DNA of 64,000 nucleotides from an uncultured Bacteroidales bacterium. Its GTDB lineage: Bacteria > Bacteroidota > Bacteroidia > Bacteroidales > Paludibacteraceae. The stretch covers positions 290,021 through 354,020 of the forward strand of contig CAKULK010000001.1 in NCBI GenBank assembly GCA_934667275.1. Reading direction: 5' to 3'. Position 1 is the stretch's first letter. The number at the start of each line of letters is the position of its first letter. The translations under genes and the position numbers were made by a program. The notes under the pieces were generated by a model. The model was not told where the DNA came from. It did not search any database and saw only the letters and a list, made by a program, of their open reading frames with translations. Shown one piece after another: positions 8,445-18,088 of this stretch.

Positions 8445-9994
8445 GAGCATTAGTAAGCGTAAGCGACAAGACAGGATTAGTAGAGTTCGTACAGGGTTTG
8501 CAACAACATGGGTGGGAGATTATCGCCACAGGCGGTACCCAACGTCTGTTGGAAGACGCGGGCGTACACACGATTGGTATCTCCGAGGTAACAGGTTTTC
8601 CTGAGATATGCGACGGTCGTGTCAAGACCTTGCACCCCAAAGTGCATGGCGCACTGTTGGCACGACGCGACGAACCTTCCCACTTGCAGGCACTCAAAGA
8701 GAACGGTATCGAGTTCATCGATATGGTTTGTGTAAACCTCTATCCGTTCCGCGAGACGATTGCCAAAGAGGGGACAACTATGGCTGAGGCTATCGAGAAA
8801 ATAGACATAGGCGGTCCGTCAATGTTGCGCTCGGCGGCTAAGAACTGGAATGATGTTACTGTGGTATGCGACCCCGCTGATTATCAGCGTATTCTGGAAG
8901 AAATCCACGCTACGGGGAACACCACCCGCGATACGCGTTTGCAGTTGTCTGCCAAGGCATATACACACACTGCAGAATACGATATGTGTATTGCCACCTA
9001 CATGCGCAAGGCGGCAGGGCTGAACGAGAAACTATTCCTCGAATACGACCTCAAGCAGAGTCTGCGCTACGGCGAGAACCCGCATCAGGATGCCAAATTC
9101 TATGCTGCTTTGGAGCCTGTGCCTTTCTCTTTGGCAACTGCAAAACAACTCAACGGCAAAGAATTGTCATACAACAACATACAAGACGCCAACGCGGCCC
9201 TTAACATCGTTCGCGAGTTTGGCGACACGCCTTTCTGTGTAGGACTCAAGCACATGAATCCATGTGGCGCAGCCATAGGAAAAGATGTGGTTGAGGCGTG
9301 GACAAAAGCCTACGAGGCAGACAAAGTGTCTATCTTCGGAGGCATCGTGGCTACCAACTGCGAATTGACTCGCGAGGCAGCAGAACTGATGAAACCTGTC
9401 TTCCTTGAGATTATTATGGCTCCTAAGTTCTCTCAGGGCGCGCTCGAAGTACTCTGCACAAAGAAAAATCTGCGTCTGTTGGAGGTGAATATGGACGCCG
9501 ACACCAAGCAACCTATGCAATATGTGTCTGTCAATGGAGGCCTGTTGGCGCAGCACCAAGACACCACAACGGTTGCGCTGACAAAAGAAATGTGCGTTAC
9601 CGAGACCCAACCTTCCGATGAGCAAATGACCGATTTACAGTTCGCTTGGCGTATCGTAAAGCATGTGAAATCAAATGCGATTGTGGTGGTGAAGAATGGT
9701 CGCACCTATGGTGTGGGAGCCGGTCAGATGAACCGTGTCGGTTCGGCTGGTATCGCACTCCGTCAGGCGGAGGAGGCACTTGCGGCAGAGGGAAAAGATA
9801 TTCGCAAAGAAGGATTGGTGATGGGTTCCGATGGTTTCTTCCCATTTGGCGATAGTGTAGAGAGCGCAGCCGAATATGGCATTGCGGCGATTGTGCAACC
9901 GGGCGGAAGTGTCCGCGACGAGGAGAGTATCGTGGCGGCCAACAAGCACAAGATACCTATGTTGTTCACTGGAATGAGACACTTCAAACACTAA
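8441..9994 (+). CDS. purH: AICAR formyltransferase / IMP cyclohydrolase
   Basis: Bifunctional enzyme for the last two steps to IMP. The first ~190 residues are the cyclohydrolase (MGS-like fold) with SDKTGLVEF, GGT and KTLHPKVHGALLARR. The remainder is the AICAR transformylase with RYGENPHQDAKFY and the Lys-His motif GLKHMNPCG. At 517 residues it is normal. It starts within the purN stop (ATGA), and its TAA overlaps the alternative purD ATG at 9994 (TAATG). Confidence 0.98.
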   Translation: MRALVSVSDKTGLVEFVQGLQQHGWEIIATGGTQRLLEDAGVHTIGISEVTGFPEICDGRVKTLHPKVHGALLARRDEPSHLQALKENGIEFIDMVCVNLYPFRETIAKEGTTMAEAIEKIDIGGPSMLRSAAKNWNDVTVVCDPADYQRILEEIHATGNTTRDTRLQLSAKAYTHTAEYDMCIATYMRKAAGLNEKLFLEYDLKQSLRYGENPHQDAKFYAALEPVPFSLATAKQLNGKELSYNNIQDANAALNIVREFGDTPFCVGLKHMNPCGAAIGKDVVEAWTKAYEADKVSIFGGIVATNCELTREAAELMKPVFLEIIMAPKFSQGALEVLCTKKNLRLLEVNMDADTKQPMQYVSVNGGLLAQHQDTTTVALTKEMCVTETQPSDEQMTDLQFAWRIVKHVKSNAIVVVKNGRTYGVGAGQMNRVGSAGIALRQAEEALAAEGKDIRKEGLVMGSDGFFPFGDSVESAAEYGIAAIVQPGGSVRDEESIVAANKHKIPMLFTGMRHFKH

Positions 9995-10017
9995 TGTCTA
10001 ATTTTGTAGATTCTCCA

Positions 10018-11265
10018 ATGAAGCGCGTTTTAGTAGTAGGTGGCGGCGGGCGTGAGCATGCGATAGTGTATGCGCTCAGTCGTAGCAAGCAAGTTGAGAA
10101 GATATACTGTGCCCCGGGCAATGCAGGGATAGCAGACTTGGCGGAGTGTGTATCTCTCAAGGATACCGATGTCGAAGGTCTGCTGGCGTTTGCCCAATCG
10201 CACAACGTGGATTTGGCGGTTGTCGGTCCCGAGGCGGCTTTGGCAGCAGGTATAGTGGACACTTTCCGCGCAGCAGGCATACCCATCTTCGGACACACCC
10301 GTGCAGCGACACAGATTGAGTCGTCCAAGGAGTTTGCCAAGCAGATAATGACCCGCTACAATGTTCCTACGGCAGGTTATCAGTCGTTTTCCGACTACGA
10401 GGAGGCGCGCGCGTATATCGCCAAGGGGACATTTCCGGTGGTGTTGAAATACGATGGATTGGCTGCCGGAAAGGGGGTGGTCATAGCCCAAGACTATGAC
10501 GAGGCAGAGCGCACTTTGCGCGATATGTTGGTGGACGAGGAGTTTGGAAAAGGGCGTGTGTTGGTCGAGGACTACCTGACCGGACCCGAGTTCTCGTTCA
10601 TGTGTTTTGTGTCGGGCGAGCGTGTCTATCCTATGCCTCTGGCGCAGGACCACAAGCGGGCATACGATGGCGACAAAGGTCCGAATACTGGCGGTATGGG
10701 AGCATATACGCCGCTGCCGTTCATCACCAAAGACGACGAGGCGTTTGCCCTTGAATATGTGTTGCAAGCCACTGCCACTGGCATGGCGAAAGAGGGACTG
10801 CCCCTGTCTGGGGTGCTGTATGGCGGACTGATGAAAACCCCGCAAGGTATCAAAGTCATAGAATTTAACGCCCGTTTCGGAGACCCCGAGACCGAGGTGA
10901 TACTCCCCTTGCTTGAAACCGATGCCTATGATGTCTTCTACGCTATCGCCACCGGTGGCGAATTGGCGGAAGTGCGTTGGCATGAGAAAGCCACGGTGGG
11001 CGTGGTGTTGGCGTCGAAAGGCTACCCCGCGCACTACGAAAAGGGCTTTCCTATCACGGGCGTGGAGGACTACAACGGACCTGTCTTCCACATGGGAACC
11101 AAGCGCGCAGACCGGCAACTGCTCACCAACGGCGGGCGTGTGATGATGTGCATTGCCACAGGCAAAGACATCGCCGAAGCACAGCACAAAGTCTATCAGG
11201 AGATAGAAAAAATACATTGTGATAACTTGTTTTACAGAAAAGATATAGCCTATCAAGCATTATGA
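10018..11265 (+). CDS. purD: Phosphoribosylamine-glycine ligase (GAR synthetase)
   Basis: Purine step 2, an ATP-grasp ligase. ATG 10018 gives MKRVLVVGGGGREHAI, the conserved family N-terminus. An in-frame ATG at 9994 overlaps the purH stop and would add eight residues (MSNFVDSP), so translation could begin there. The ATP-grasp core is visible in VVLKYDGLAAGKGVV, GPNTGGMGAY and NARFGDPETEV. About 415 residues, full length. The TGA overlaps the folD ATG (ATGA at 11262-11265). Confidence 0.96.
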   Translation: MKRVLVVGGGGREHAIVYALSRSKQVEKIYCAPGNAGIADLAECVSLKDTDVEGLLAFAQSHNVDLAVVGPEAALAAGIVDTFRAAGIPIFGHTRAATQIESSKEFAKQIMTRYNVPTAGYQSFSDYEEARAYIAKGTFPVVLKYDGLAAGKGVVIAQDYDEAERTLRDMLVDEEFGKGRVLVEDYLTGPEFSFMCFVSGERVYPMPLAQDHKRAYDGDKGPNTGGMGAYTPLPFITKDDEAFALEYVLQATATGMAKEGLPLSGVLYGGLMKTPQGIKVIEFNARFGDPETEVILPLLETDAYDVFYAIATGGELAEVRWHEKATVGVVLASKGYPAHYEKGFPITGVEDYNGPVFHMGTKRADRQLLTNGGRVMMCIATGKDIAEAQHKVYQEIEKIHCDNLFYRKDIAYQAL

Positions 11266-12110
11266 TTATAGACGGAAAACAGATTTCTCAGGCTCTGAAA
11301 GATGAGATGAAAGAAGAGGTGGCTCGCCTCAAAGCACAATACGGCAGGTGTCCTCGCTTGGAGGTCATTATCGTGGGGAATAACCCCGCCTCGCGGTCGT
11401 ATGTGCGCGGGAAGATTAAGGCGACCGAGTACTGCGGCTTTGACGGTGAACTCATCGAACTGCCAGAGGATGTGCAGGAGAGCGTATTGCTTAGCGAGAT
11501 AGACCGCCTCAACCGCGACAACGGTGTGGACGGAATACTCGTACAACTGCCCCTCCCGCATCATATTGACGAACAGAAGGTGATTGACGCAATCTCGCCC
11601 GAGAAAGATGTGGACGGTTTTCACCCCGAGAACGTGGCACGCTTGTGGCTCAACCAGGATTGTATCCTGCCTTGTACGCCGAAAGGTATCATCGTACTAC
11701 TCGAGAAAGCAGGTGTGCAATTAGCAGGCAAACATGCGGTGGTTGTCGGGCGCAGCAACATTGTGGGCAAGCCCGTTGCCAAACTGCTGCTGGATAAGAA
11801 CTGCACGGTAACCATAGCGCACTCACGTACACAGAATCTGCCTGCATTGTGTCGCGAGGCGGATATCCTTGTGGCGGCTGTAGGGCGTGCCAAGATGATT
11901 ACTGCCGACTATGTCAAACCGGGCGCGGCGGTGATGGATGTAGGTATCAATCGCACCGAAGACGGACACCTTGTCGGTGATGTGGATTTCGAGGCGGTCA
12001 AAGATATCGCGGGCTGTATCACCCCCGTCCCCGGCGGCGTAGGTCCTATGACCATCACCATGCTCATGCGCAACACCATCGAGTGTTTCAAGAAAAGAAT
12101 GACACGCTAA
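11262..12110 (+). CDS. folD: Methylenetetrahydrofolate dehydrogenase / cyclohydrolase
   Basis: Bifunctional enzyme making 10-formyl-THF, the one-carbon donor of PurN and PurH, which explains its place here. The catalytic SYVRGKIKA segment has Tyr47 and Lys51. GILVQLPLPHH, DVDGFHP, the Rossmann motif GRSNIVGKP and PVPGGVGPMTI follow. The 282-residue length is normal. It is translationally coupled to purD by a 4-base overlap and ends 122 bases before purT. Confidence 0.97.
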   Translation: MIIDGKQISQALKDEMKEEVARLKAQYGRCPRLEVIIVGNNPASRSYVRGKIKATEYCGFDGELIELPEDVQESVLLSEIDRLNRDNGVDGILVQLPLPHHIDEQKVIDAISPEKDVDGFHPENVARLWLNQDCILPCTPKGIIVLLEKAGVQLAGKHAVVVGRSNIVGKPVAKLLLDKNCTVTIAHSRTQNLPALCREADILVAAVGRAKMITADYVKPGAAVMDVGINRTEDGHLVGDVDFEAVKDIAGCITPVPGGVGPMTITMLMRNTIECFKKRMTR

Positions 12111-12116
12111 CCAGAC

Positions 12117-12155
12117 CTTCCCCGTCCCCTCCTTTTGAGGAGGGGCGGACAGAAC
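12117..12155 (+). repeat. C/G-rich palindromic repeat (REP-like)
   Basis: Contains CCCCTCCTTTTGAGGAGGGG, a palindrome whose arms are complementary, right after the folD stop. A larger relative with similar CCCCTCC arms lies before purC at 22494-22576. No T-run follows, so a dispersed REP-type palindrome is more likely than a terminator. Confidence 0.6.
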
Positions 12156-12232
12156 GGGTTAAACCAATCAACCCTATAAACGGATTAAACTTCTTTTTAA
12201 CTTTTCAACTCCTAAACTCCTCAACCCAAAAG

Positions 12233-13414
12233 ATGACCATCTCCACTCCCCTCACTCCCGTCGCCACCCGTGCTTTGTTGCTCGGGTCGGGCGAACTCGG
12301 CAAAGAAATAACCATCGAACTGCAACGCTACGGTGTGGAAGTCATTGCGTGCGACAAGTACGCCAATGCCCCCGCTATGCAGGTAGCGCACCGCAGCCAT
12401 GTCTTCAATATGCTCGACGGTGATGCCCTCCGCCGTGTGGTGGAGCAGGAGCAACCCGCCCTAATCATCCCCGAGGTGGAGGCGATAGCCACACCCACCT
12501 TGGTGAAACTTGAGAAAGAGGGCTACCGCGTCATCCCTACCGCCCATGCGGCTTTCCTCACAATGAACCGTGAGGCAATACGCCGTCTGGCAGCCGAAGA
12601 ACTGCATATCCCTACCGCACGCTACGAGTTCGCCGACGACCATGCGCAGTTCCTTGCCGCCGTGGAGCATATCGGTCTGCCGTGCGTGGTCAAGCCTATT
12701 ATGTCCTCGTCGGGGCACGGTCAATCCACTGTCAAGACAGAGGCGGACATCGAACCCGCATGGCATGTGAGTCAGGAAGGCGGTCGAGCAGGTGCAGGGC
12801 GTGTGATTGTCGAGGGCTTTGTGCGTTTCGACTATGAGATAACGCTCCTTACCGTGCGCCACGCGGGCGGCACGCTCTTCCTGCAACCGATAGGACACCA
12901 CCAGGTGGACGGCGACTACCGCGAGTCGTGGCAGCCGCAGGCTATGTCCGAAGCGGCATTGGCGCAGGCGCAGGACATCGCCCGCAAGATCACCGATGCC
13001 CTCGGCGGCTATGGTATCTTCGGTGTGGAGATGTTCGTCTGTGGCGACGAGGTCATCTTCTCCGAGGTCAGCCCGCGTCCGCACGATACGGGTATGGTGA
13101 CGATGATCAGCCAGGACCTCTCCGAGTTTGCGCTCCATGCGCGTGCGGTACTCGGCTTGCCGATACCCGAAGTGCGTTTCTTCGGTGCGTCGGCGTCCAA
13201 GGCGATTGTCATCGAGGGCAACGGCACCGAGGTCGTCTTCTCAGGCTTGGAGAAAGCCCTTTCCGTCCCCGGTGTGCAGGTGCGTCTCTTCGGCAAACCC
13301 GAGGTCAGCGGACACCGCCGCTACGGTGTCATTCTCGCTACCGCCGCTACCGTCGGGCAAGCCCTCGCCAAAGCCGAACAAGCCTACAGCGAAATCACTT
13401 ATACTGTCAAGTAG
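12233..13414 (+). CDS. purT: Formate-dependent phosphoribosylglycinamide formyltransferase
   Basis: ATP-grasp enzyme that formylates GAR with formate and ATP, an alternative to PurN. The ATG at 12233 gives MTISTPLTPVATRALLLGSGELGKE, matching the family, and a 393-residue length like E. coli PurT. Upstream in-frame sequence runs through a palindromic repeat and is not coding. VKPIMSSSGHGQS, QPIGHHQ and EVSPRPHDTG mark the family. Having both purN and purT in one cluster gives folate- and formate-fed routes to the same intermediate. Confidence 0.97.
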   Translation: MTISTPLTPVATRALLLGSGELGKEITIELQRYGVEVIACDKYANAPAMQVAHRSHVFNMLDGDALRRVVEQEQPALIIPEVEAIATPTLVKLEKEGYRVIPTAHAAFLTMNREAIRRLAAEELHIPTARYEFADDHAQFLAAVEHIGLPCVVKPIMSSSGHGQSTVKTEADIEPAWHVSQEGGRAGAGRVIVEGFVRFDYEITLLTVRHAGGTLFLQPIGHHQVDGDYRESWQPQAMSEAALAQAQDIARKITDALGGYGIFGVEMFVCGDEVIFSEVSPRPHDTGMVTMISQDLSEFALHARAVLGLPIPEVRFFGASASKAIVIEGNGTEVVFSGLEKALSVPGVQVRLFGKPEVSGHRRYGVILATAATVGQALAKAEQAYSEITYTVK

Positions 13415-13437
13415 CAGCCTTCCGTGTCGGGGCAATC

Positions 13438-13547
13438 GCCCTACCACTGCCCTACCACTCATATAGGATGTATATAGAAAGTATAGGAGATTGATAGGTG
13501 ATTGATAGGTGATTGATAGGTGATTCCCCTGAGGATACCATAAGAGT
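13438..13547 (+). repeat. 11-bp phased repeat array C
   Basis: Ten successive 11-base units in the purT-purB gap. They are GCCCTACCACT twice (13438, 13449), CATATAGGATG, TATATAGAAAG, TATAGGAGATT, GATAGGTGATT three times (13493, 13504, 13515), CCCCTGAGGAT and ACCATAAGAGT. The register is kept although the sequence changes block by block. GATAGGTGATT is nearly the same unit as in array F, 37 kb away. Confidence 0.85.
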
Positions 13548-13617
13548 GGCAGGGGACGCGGGCGCCCCGCCCGCGGAATGAAACCCTCAAAACCAAGAAC
13601 ATAACAAACCAACCATA

Positions 13618-14910
13618 ATGATAGATCGTTATTCGCGCCCACAGATGCGCAAAATCTGGACAGAAGAGAATAAGTTTAACGCTTATCTCGAAGTGGAAAT
13701 ACTGGCAGCCGAGGCTTGGTCCACACTGGGGGTTGTACCCAAAGAGGACGTCGCTTTGCTGCGCGAAAAAGCCAAATTTGATGTAAATCGTATCCACGAG
13801 ATAGAGGAAATCACGCGCCACGACGTGGTGGCTTTCACGCGTGCCGTGAGTGAGTCTTTGGGAGAGGAACGCAAATGGGTGCACTACGGCTTGACCTCCA
13901 CCGATGTGGTCGATACCGCCAACGGCTACCTCCTCAAGCAGGCAAACGCTATCCTTTACAAGGACCTGCAGTCGTTTATGGAGGTGCTCCGCCGCCGTGC
14001 CAACGAGTTCAAATACACGCCCGTCATCGGGCGTACACACGGTATGCACGCCGATGTAACCTCTTTCGGCTTGAAATGGGCGTTGTGGTACGAGGAGATG
14101 AAGCGTAATCTTGCGCGTTTCGAGATGGCAGCACGTGGCGTGGAGGCTGGTAAACTGTCAGGCGCGGTGGGCAACTATGCCAATATCCCGCCCGAGATAC
14201 AGGAATATGTGTGCCAACATCTCGGTATCGAGTCGGCGGCGATTGCCACACAGGTCTTGGGGCGCGACCGTCATGCGTTCTATATCGCCACATTGGCTAT
14301 CATCGCTGGCACACTCGAGCAGATGGCATTGGAGGTACGCAATATGCAACGTCAGGAGGTGCGCGAAGTGGAAGAAGCGTTCCGCAAAGGGCAAAAAGGC
14401 TCTTCGGCTATGCCCCACAAGCGCAATCCGATTTCATCAGAGAATATCTGTGGTTGCGCGCGCGTCATGCGTGGATATATGTGTACCGCGTCGGAAAATA
14501 TCGCCCTTTGGCACGAACGCGACATCTCACATTCGTCCACCGAGCGTATCGTCTTGCCAGACGCTACCATGCTTCTCGATTATATGTTGTCGCGCTTCGA
14601 GGGCGTGTTGGACAACTTGGTCGTTTATCCGGAGAATATGCTCCGCAATATCGGTCTCACGCATGGTGCAATCTTTGCGCAGCGTGTGATGAACGCACTC
14701 ATTGAGAAAGGTTTTGTGCGCGAGCAGGCATACGACTTGGTGCAACCGGTGGCAATGCGCACCTTGATGGAGGGCGGCGAAATGCAGGACAATCTCAAGA
14801 AGACGCCGGAGGTGGTCGCACACCTCACCGAGGCAGAAATTGACAACTGCTTCACGCTGGACTATTATATGAAAAATGTGGATTATATCTTCAACAAAGT
14901 AGGTATTTAA
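13618..14910 (+). CDS. purB: Adenylosuccinate lyase (short, Bacillus-like type)
   Basis: Acts twice in purine synthesis: SAICAR to AICAR and adenylosuccinate to AMP. The 430-residue protein has TRHDVVAFTRAVSESLG (67-83), YGLTSTDVVDT, catalytic His141 in GRTHGMHAD and the flexible catalytic loop GSSAMPHKRNP (261-271). Its N-terminus MIDRYSRPQM and overall length closely resemble Bacillus subtilis PurB. From memory, most Bacteroidetes carry the longer E. coli-like form, so this copy may be transferred. It is followed nine bases later by purA. Confidence 0.97.
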   Translation: MIDRYSRPQMRKIWTEENKFNAYLEVEILAAEAWSTLGVVPKEDVALLREKAKFDVNRIHEIEEITRHDVVAFTRAVSESLGEERKWVHYGLTSTDVVDTANGYLLKQANAILYKDLQSFMEVLRRRANEFKYTPVIGRTHGMHADVTSFGLKWALWYEEMKRNLARFEMAARGVEAGKLSGAVGNYANIPPEIQEYVCQHLGIESAAIATQVLGRDRHAFYIATLAIIAGTLEQMALEVRNMQRQEVREVEEAFRKGQKGSSAMPHKRNPISSENICGCARVMRGYMCTASENIALWHERDISHSSTERIVLPDATMLLDYMLSRFEGVLDNLVVYPENMLRNIGLTHGAIFAQRVMNALIEKGFVREQAYDLVQPVAMRTLMEGGEMQDNLKKTPEVVAHLTEAEIDNCFTLDYYMKNVDYIFNKVGI

Positions 14911-14919
14911 TTTTCGATT

Positions 14920-16215
14920 ATGAAAAAAGCAGATATTCTTTTAGGACTTCAGTGGGGCGATGAGGGCAAAGGCAAAGTGGTCGATGTGCTTACCCCGCGT
15001 TATGATGTGATTGCCCGTTTCCAAGGCGGACCCAATGCTGGGCATACCCTTGAGTTCGATGGTCAGAAGTATGTGCTTCGCAGTATCCCGTCGGGTATTT
15101 TCCAAGGCGGCAAAATCAATATCATCGGAAATGGCGTAGTGCTTGATCCTCTGTTGTTTATGAAGGAGGCGGAGGAATTGGCACAGTCGGGACACCCGCT
15201 CACCGAGCGTCTGTTTATCTCCAAGAAAGCCCACCTTATCCTGCCCACCCATCGCCTGTTGGACCAAGCCAACGAGGCGGCAAAAGGCAAAGCCAAGATT
15301 GGCACAACGGGAAAGGGTATCGGTCCTGCTTACACCGACAAGGTAAGCCGCAACGGGCTGCGCGTGGGCGACATTCTGGATAACTTCGACGAGAAATATG
15401 CCGTAGCGCGTCAGCGTCATATCGAGATGATCGAGGCGCTCAATCATACCGCCCTCGAGAAAGGCGGCGAACCGGTATCTCTCGAGGGCTTGGAAGCCCT
15501 CGAAGCCGAGTGGATGCAGGGCGTGGAGTACCTCCGCCGTTTCCGCTTTATCGACAGTGAGCATTTTGTAAATCGCTGTTTGAATGAAGACAAATCCATC
15601 CTTTGCGAGGGCGCACAGGGTTCGCTCTTGGATGTCGATTTCGGCTCTTATCCTTTCGTTACTTCCTCCAATACTATCTGTGCGGGGGCTTGTACGGGTC
15701 TCGGTCTCGCGCCTAGCCGTATTGGCGAGGTCTATGGTATCTTCAAAGCCTATTGCACCCGCGTCGGGTCTGGACCTTTCCCCACGGAGTTGTTCGACGA
15801 GACCGGTGCCAAAATGCGTTCTGTCGGACACGAGTTTGGTGCCGTTACGGGGCGTGAACGCCGCTGCGGCTGGATCGACTTGGTCGCTCTCCGCTACACC
15901 ATCATGCTCAATGGCGTAACTCAACTCATTATGATGAAATCCGATGTCCTCGACTCGTTTGAGACCATCAAGGCTTGTACGGCATACAAGATAAACGGTG
16001 TGGAAACCCGCGAGTTTCCTTTCTCCATCGAGAGTGGGGTAGAACCTGTCTATGTCGAGTTGCCGGGGTGGAAGCAGGATCTCACCGCCTGCCGCCACGA
16101 GGAAGAACTGCCAAAGGCGTTCCGCGACTATGTGGATTTCTTGGAGCGTGAACTACAAACGCCAATCAAAATCATCTCGGTTGGTCCCGACCGCGAAGCA
16201 ACTATTTTACGATAA
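14920..16215 (+). CDS. purA: Adenylosuccinate synthetase
   Basis: First step from IMP to AMP, using GTP and aspartate. The N-terminal GTP/catalytic loop QWGDEGKGK has Asp14, and GGPNAGHT has His42, the two catalytic residues. The IMP-binding TTGKGIGPAY and the VGSGPFPTEL segment near the C-terminal half are present. 431 residues, normal length. It is packed between purB (9-base gap) and purF (15-base gap), so one transcript probably carries purB-purA-purF. Confidence 0.98.
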   Translation: MKKADILLGLQWGDEGKGKVVDVLTPRYDVIARFQGGPNAGHTLEFDGQKYVLRSIPSGIFQGGKINIIGNGVVLDPLLFMKEAEELAQSGHPLTERLFISKKAHLILPTHRLLDQANEAAKGKAKIGTTGKGIGPAYTDKVSRNGLRVGDILDNFDEKYAVARQRHIEMIEALNHTALEKGGEPVSLEGLEALEAEWMQGVEYLRRFRFIDSEHFVNRCLNEDKSILCEGAQGSLLDVDFGSYPFVTSSNTICAGACTGLGLAPSRIGEVYGIFKAYCTRVGSGPFPTELFDETGAKMRSVGHEFGAVTGRERRCGWIDLVALRYTIMLNGVTQLIMMKSDVLDSFETIKACTAYKINGVETREFPFSIESGVEPVYVELPGWKQDLTACRHEEELPKAFRDYVDFLERELQTPIKIISVGPDREATILR

Positions 16216-16230
16216 TAAAACTATTGTTTG

Positions 16231-18060
16231 ATGGAACCACTAAAACACGAGTGCGGTGTGGCGATGGTGCGCCTGCTCAAACCGCTTTCTTTTTATCAGC
16301 AGAAATATGGCACATGGCAGTATGGCTTGAATAAGTTGTACTTGCTTATGGAGAAACAGCACAATCGTGGTCAGGAGGGTGCGGGCTTGGCGTGTGTGAA
16401 AATGCAAGCCGAGGCTGGCGAGGAATTTATTTTTCGTGAGCGTGCTTTGGGGAGCGGGGCTATTACGGAGATATTTGCCAATGTGCAAAAGCAGTTGGCG
16501 GAGTTCGATTCCGCTATGTTGCGTGATGCCGACTATGCCGCGCGCTACGTACCGTACGCAGGCGAGATGTATATGGGGCACCTCCGCTATTCCACTACAG
16601 GCAAAAGTGGTATCTCGTATGTCCACCCCTTCCTGCGGCGCAACAATTGGCGCGCGCGTAATCTTGTCATGTGTGGTAATTTCAATATGACCAATGCCGA
16701 CGAGGTTTTTGCGCACCTCAAATCGCTTGGGCAGCATCCGCGTATCAACTCTGATACTTATGTCTTGCTTGAGCAACTCGGGCATCGTCTTGATCGTGAG
16801 TCCGAACGGGTCTATGCTGAAGCAAAAAGTGAGGGCTTAACGGGGATGGCGATAACGCAGTATATCGAGCAACATATCAATGTGGCAAATATTCTCTCTG
16901 ACTGCAGTCCGCTATGGGATGGTGGTTATGTGATGTGCGGTATGACAGGTAGCGGCGAGTGTTTCTCTATGCGCGACCCTTGGGGCATACGTTCCGCCTT
17001 TTATTTCTGCAACGACGAGATGATGGTGCTGGCGAGCGAGCGTCCTGTGTTGCAGACCGCCTTTAATGTGCCAATCGAAGAAGTGCACGAACTCCTTCCC
17101 GGACAGGCGATTTTCGTCTCAAAAGACGGCGATATACGTCTCCAACAGATACTCGAGCCACGCCGTTTGCAGGCTTGTTCGTTTGAGCGAATCTATTTCT
17201 CGCGCGGGTCAGACCGAGACATCTATCTCGAGCGTAAGCAACTGGGGGCCAGTCTTGTACCGAGAGTTTTGGAGAGTATCGGCAATGATGTGGAAAATAC
17301 GGTCTTCTCGTTTATTCCTAATACTGCGGAAGTTGCATACTATGGTATGACTGATGAGGTGCAACGACTTTCGGGAAAGCCTGTCCGTCGAGAGAAAGTG
17401 GTCTGGAAAGATATCAAACTGCGCACGTTCATCACCGAGTCAAACTCCCGAAACGACCTTGCCGCACATGTCTATGACATCACGTATGGCACGGTTCGTC
17501 CGCATATCGACAATCTGGTCGTCATCGACGATTCCATTGTCCGTGGTACCACATTGCGCGAATCGATTATTCGTATTCTCGACCGTCTGCAACCTAAAAA
17601 AATAGTCTTTGTATCGTCCTCGCCGCAGATTCGCTATCCAGATTATTATGGTATTGATATGGCGCGTTTCTCGGAGTTTATTGCCTTCAAGGCGGCTATT
17701 GCGCTATTGCGTGACCGCGGTATGCAGAGCCGTATTGACGAAGTATATCGTCTTTGTCTCCGTCAGCGCGAGGCAATGGAAAACGGACTGCCCAAAGACC
17801 AATATCAGAACTATGTGCGTATGATTTACGAACCCTTCACCGATGAGGAAGTGTCTGCCAAGATGGCACAACTGCTCCGTAGCCCCGAAGTAACAAGTCC
17901 GGTGGAGATTGTCTTCCAGACTATCGACGGTTTGCATGAGGCATGCCCCAACCATCCGGGCGACTGGTATTTCTCGGGCAACTATCCCACTCCGGGAGGT
18001 CTTCGTCGCCTTAATCAGGCATTTATTGACTATGTAGAAGAATCTGTATCTCAATTCTAA
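16231..18060 (+). CDS. purF: Amidophosphoribosyltransferase, long form
   Basis: First committed purine step: PRPP plus glutamine to phosphoribosylamine. ATG 16231 puts the Ntn nucleophile at Cys8 (HECGV), so a short propeptide must be removed to expose it. The glutaminase domain has QHNRGQEGAG and HLRYSTTG. The PRPP motif NLVVIDDSIVRGTT identifies the phosphoribosyltransferase domain. At 609 residues it is about 130 longer than classic PurF, with an extra C-terminal region after the PRT domain. Bacteroides species carry a similar long paralogue beside carA-carB. It is the only purF-like gene here, so it probably supplies this step. Confidence 0.9.
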   Translation: MEPLKHECGVAMVRLLKPLSFYQQKYGTWQYGLNKLYLLMEKQHNRGQEGAGLACVKMQAEAGEEFIFRERALGSGAITEIFANVQKQLAEFDSAMLRDADYAARYVPYAGEMYMGHLRYSTTGKSGISYVHPFLRRNNWRARNLVMCGNFNMTNADEVFAHLKSLGQHPRINSDTYVLLEQLGHRLDRESERVYAEAKSEGLTGMAITQYIEQHINVANILSDCSPLWDGGYVMCGMTGSGECFSMRDPWGIRSAFYFCNDEMMVLASERPVLQTAFNVPIEEVHELLPGQAIFVSKDGDIRLQQILEPRRLQACSFERIYFSRGSDRDIYLERKQLGASLVPRVLESIGNDVENTVFSFIPNTAEVAYYGMTDEVQRLSGKPVRREKVVWKDIKLRTFITESNSRNDLAAHVYDITYGTVRPHIDNLVVIDDSIVRGTTLRESIIRILDRLQPKKIVFVSSSPQIRYPDYYGIDMARFSEFIAFKAAIALLRDRGMQSRIDEVYRLCLRQREAMENGLPKDQYQNYVRMIYEPFTDEEVSAKMAQLLRSPEVTSPVEIVFQTIDGLHEACPNHPGDWYFSGNYPTPGGLRRLNQAFIDYVEESVSQF

Positions 18061-18088
18061 GAATCAATTAAACAGCAAATAATATATA

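Noticed and set aside
12083..12232. N-terminal extension of purT
   Set aside because: The in-frame stretch runs through a palindromic repeat and low-complexity leader; PurT homology begins at ATG 12233.
13438..13547. CRISPR array
   Set aside because: Units are 11 bases with no spacers between them and no cas genes nearby; likewise for the other arrays.
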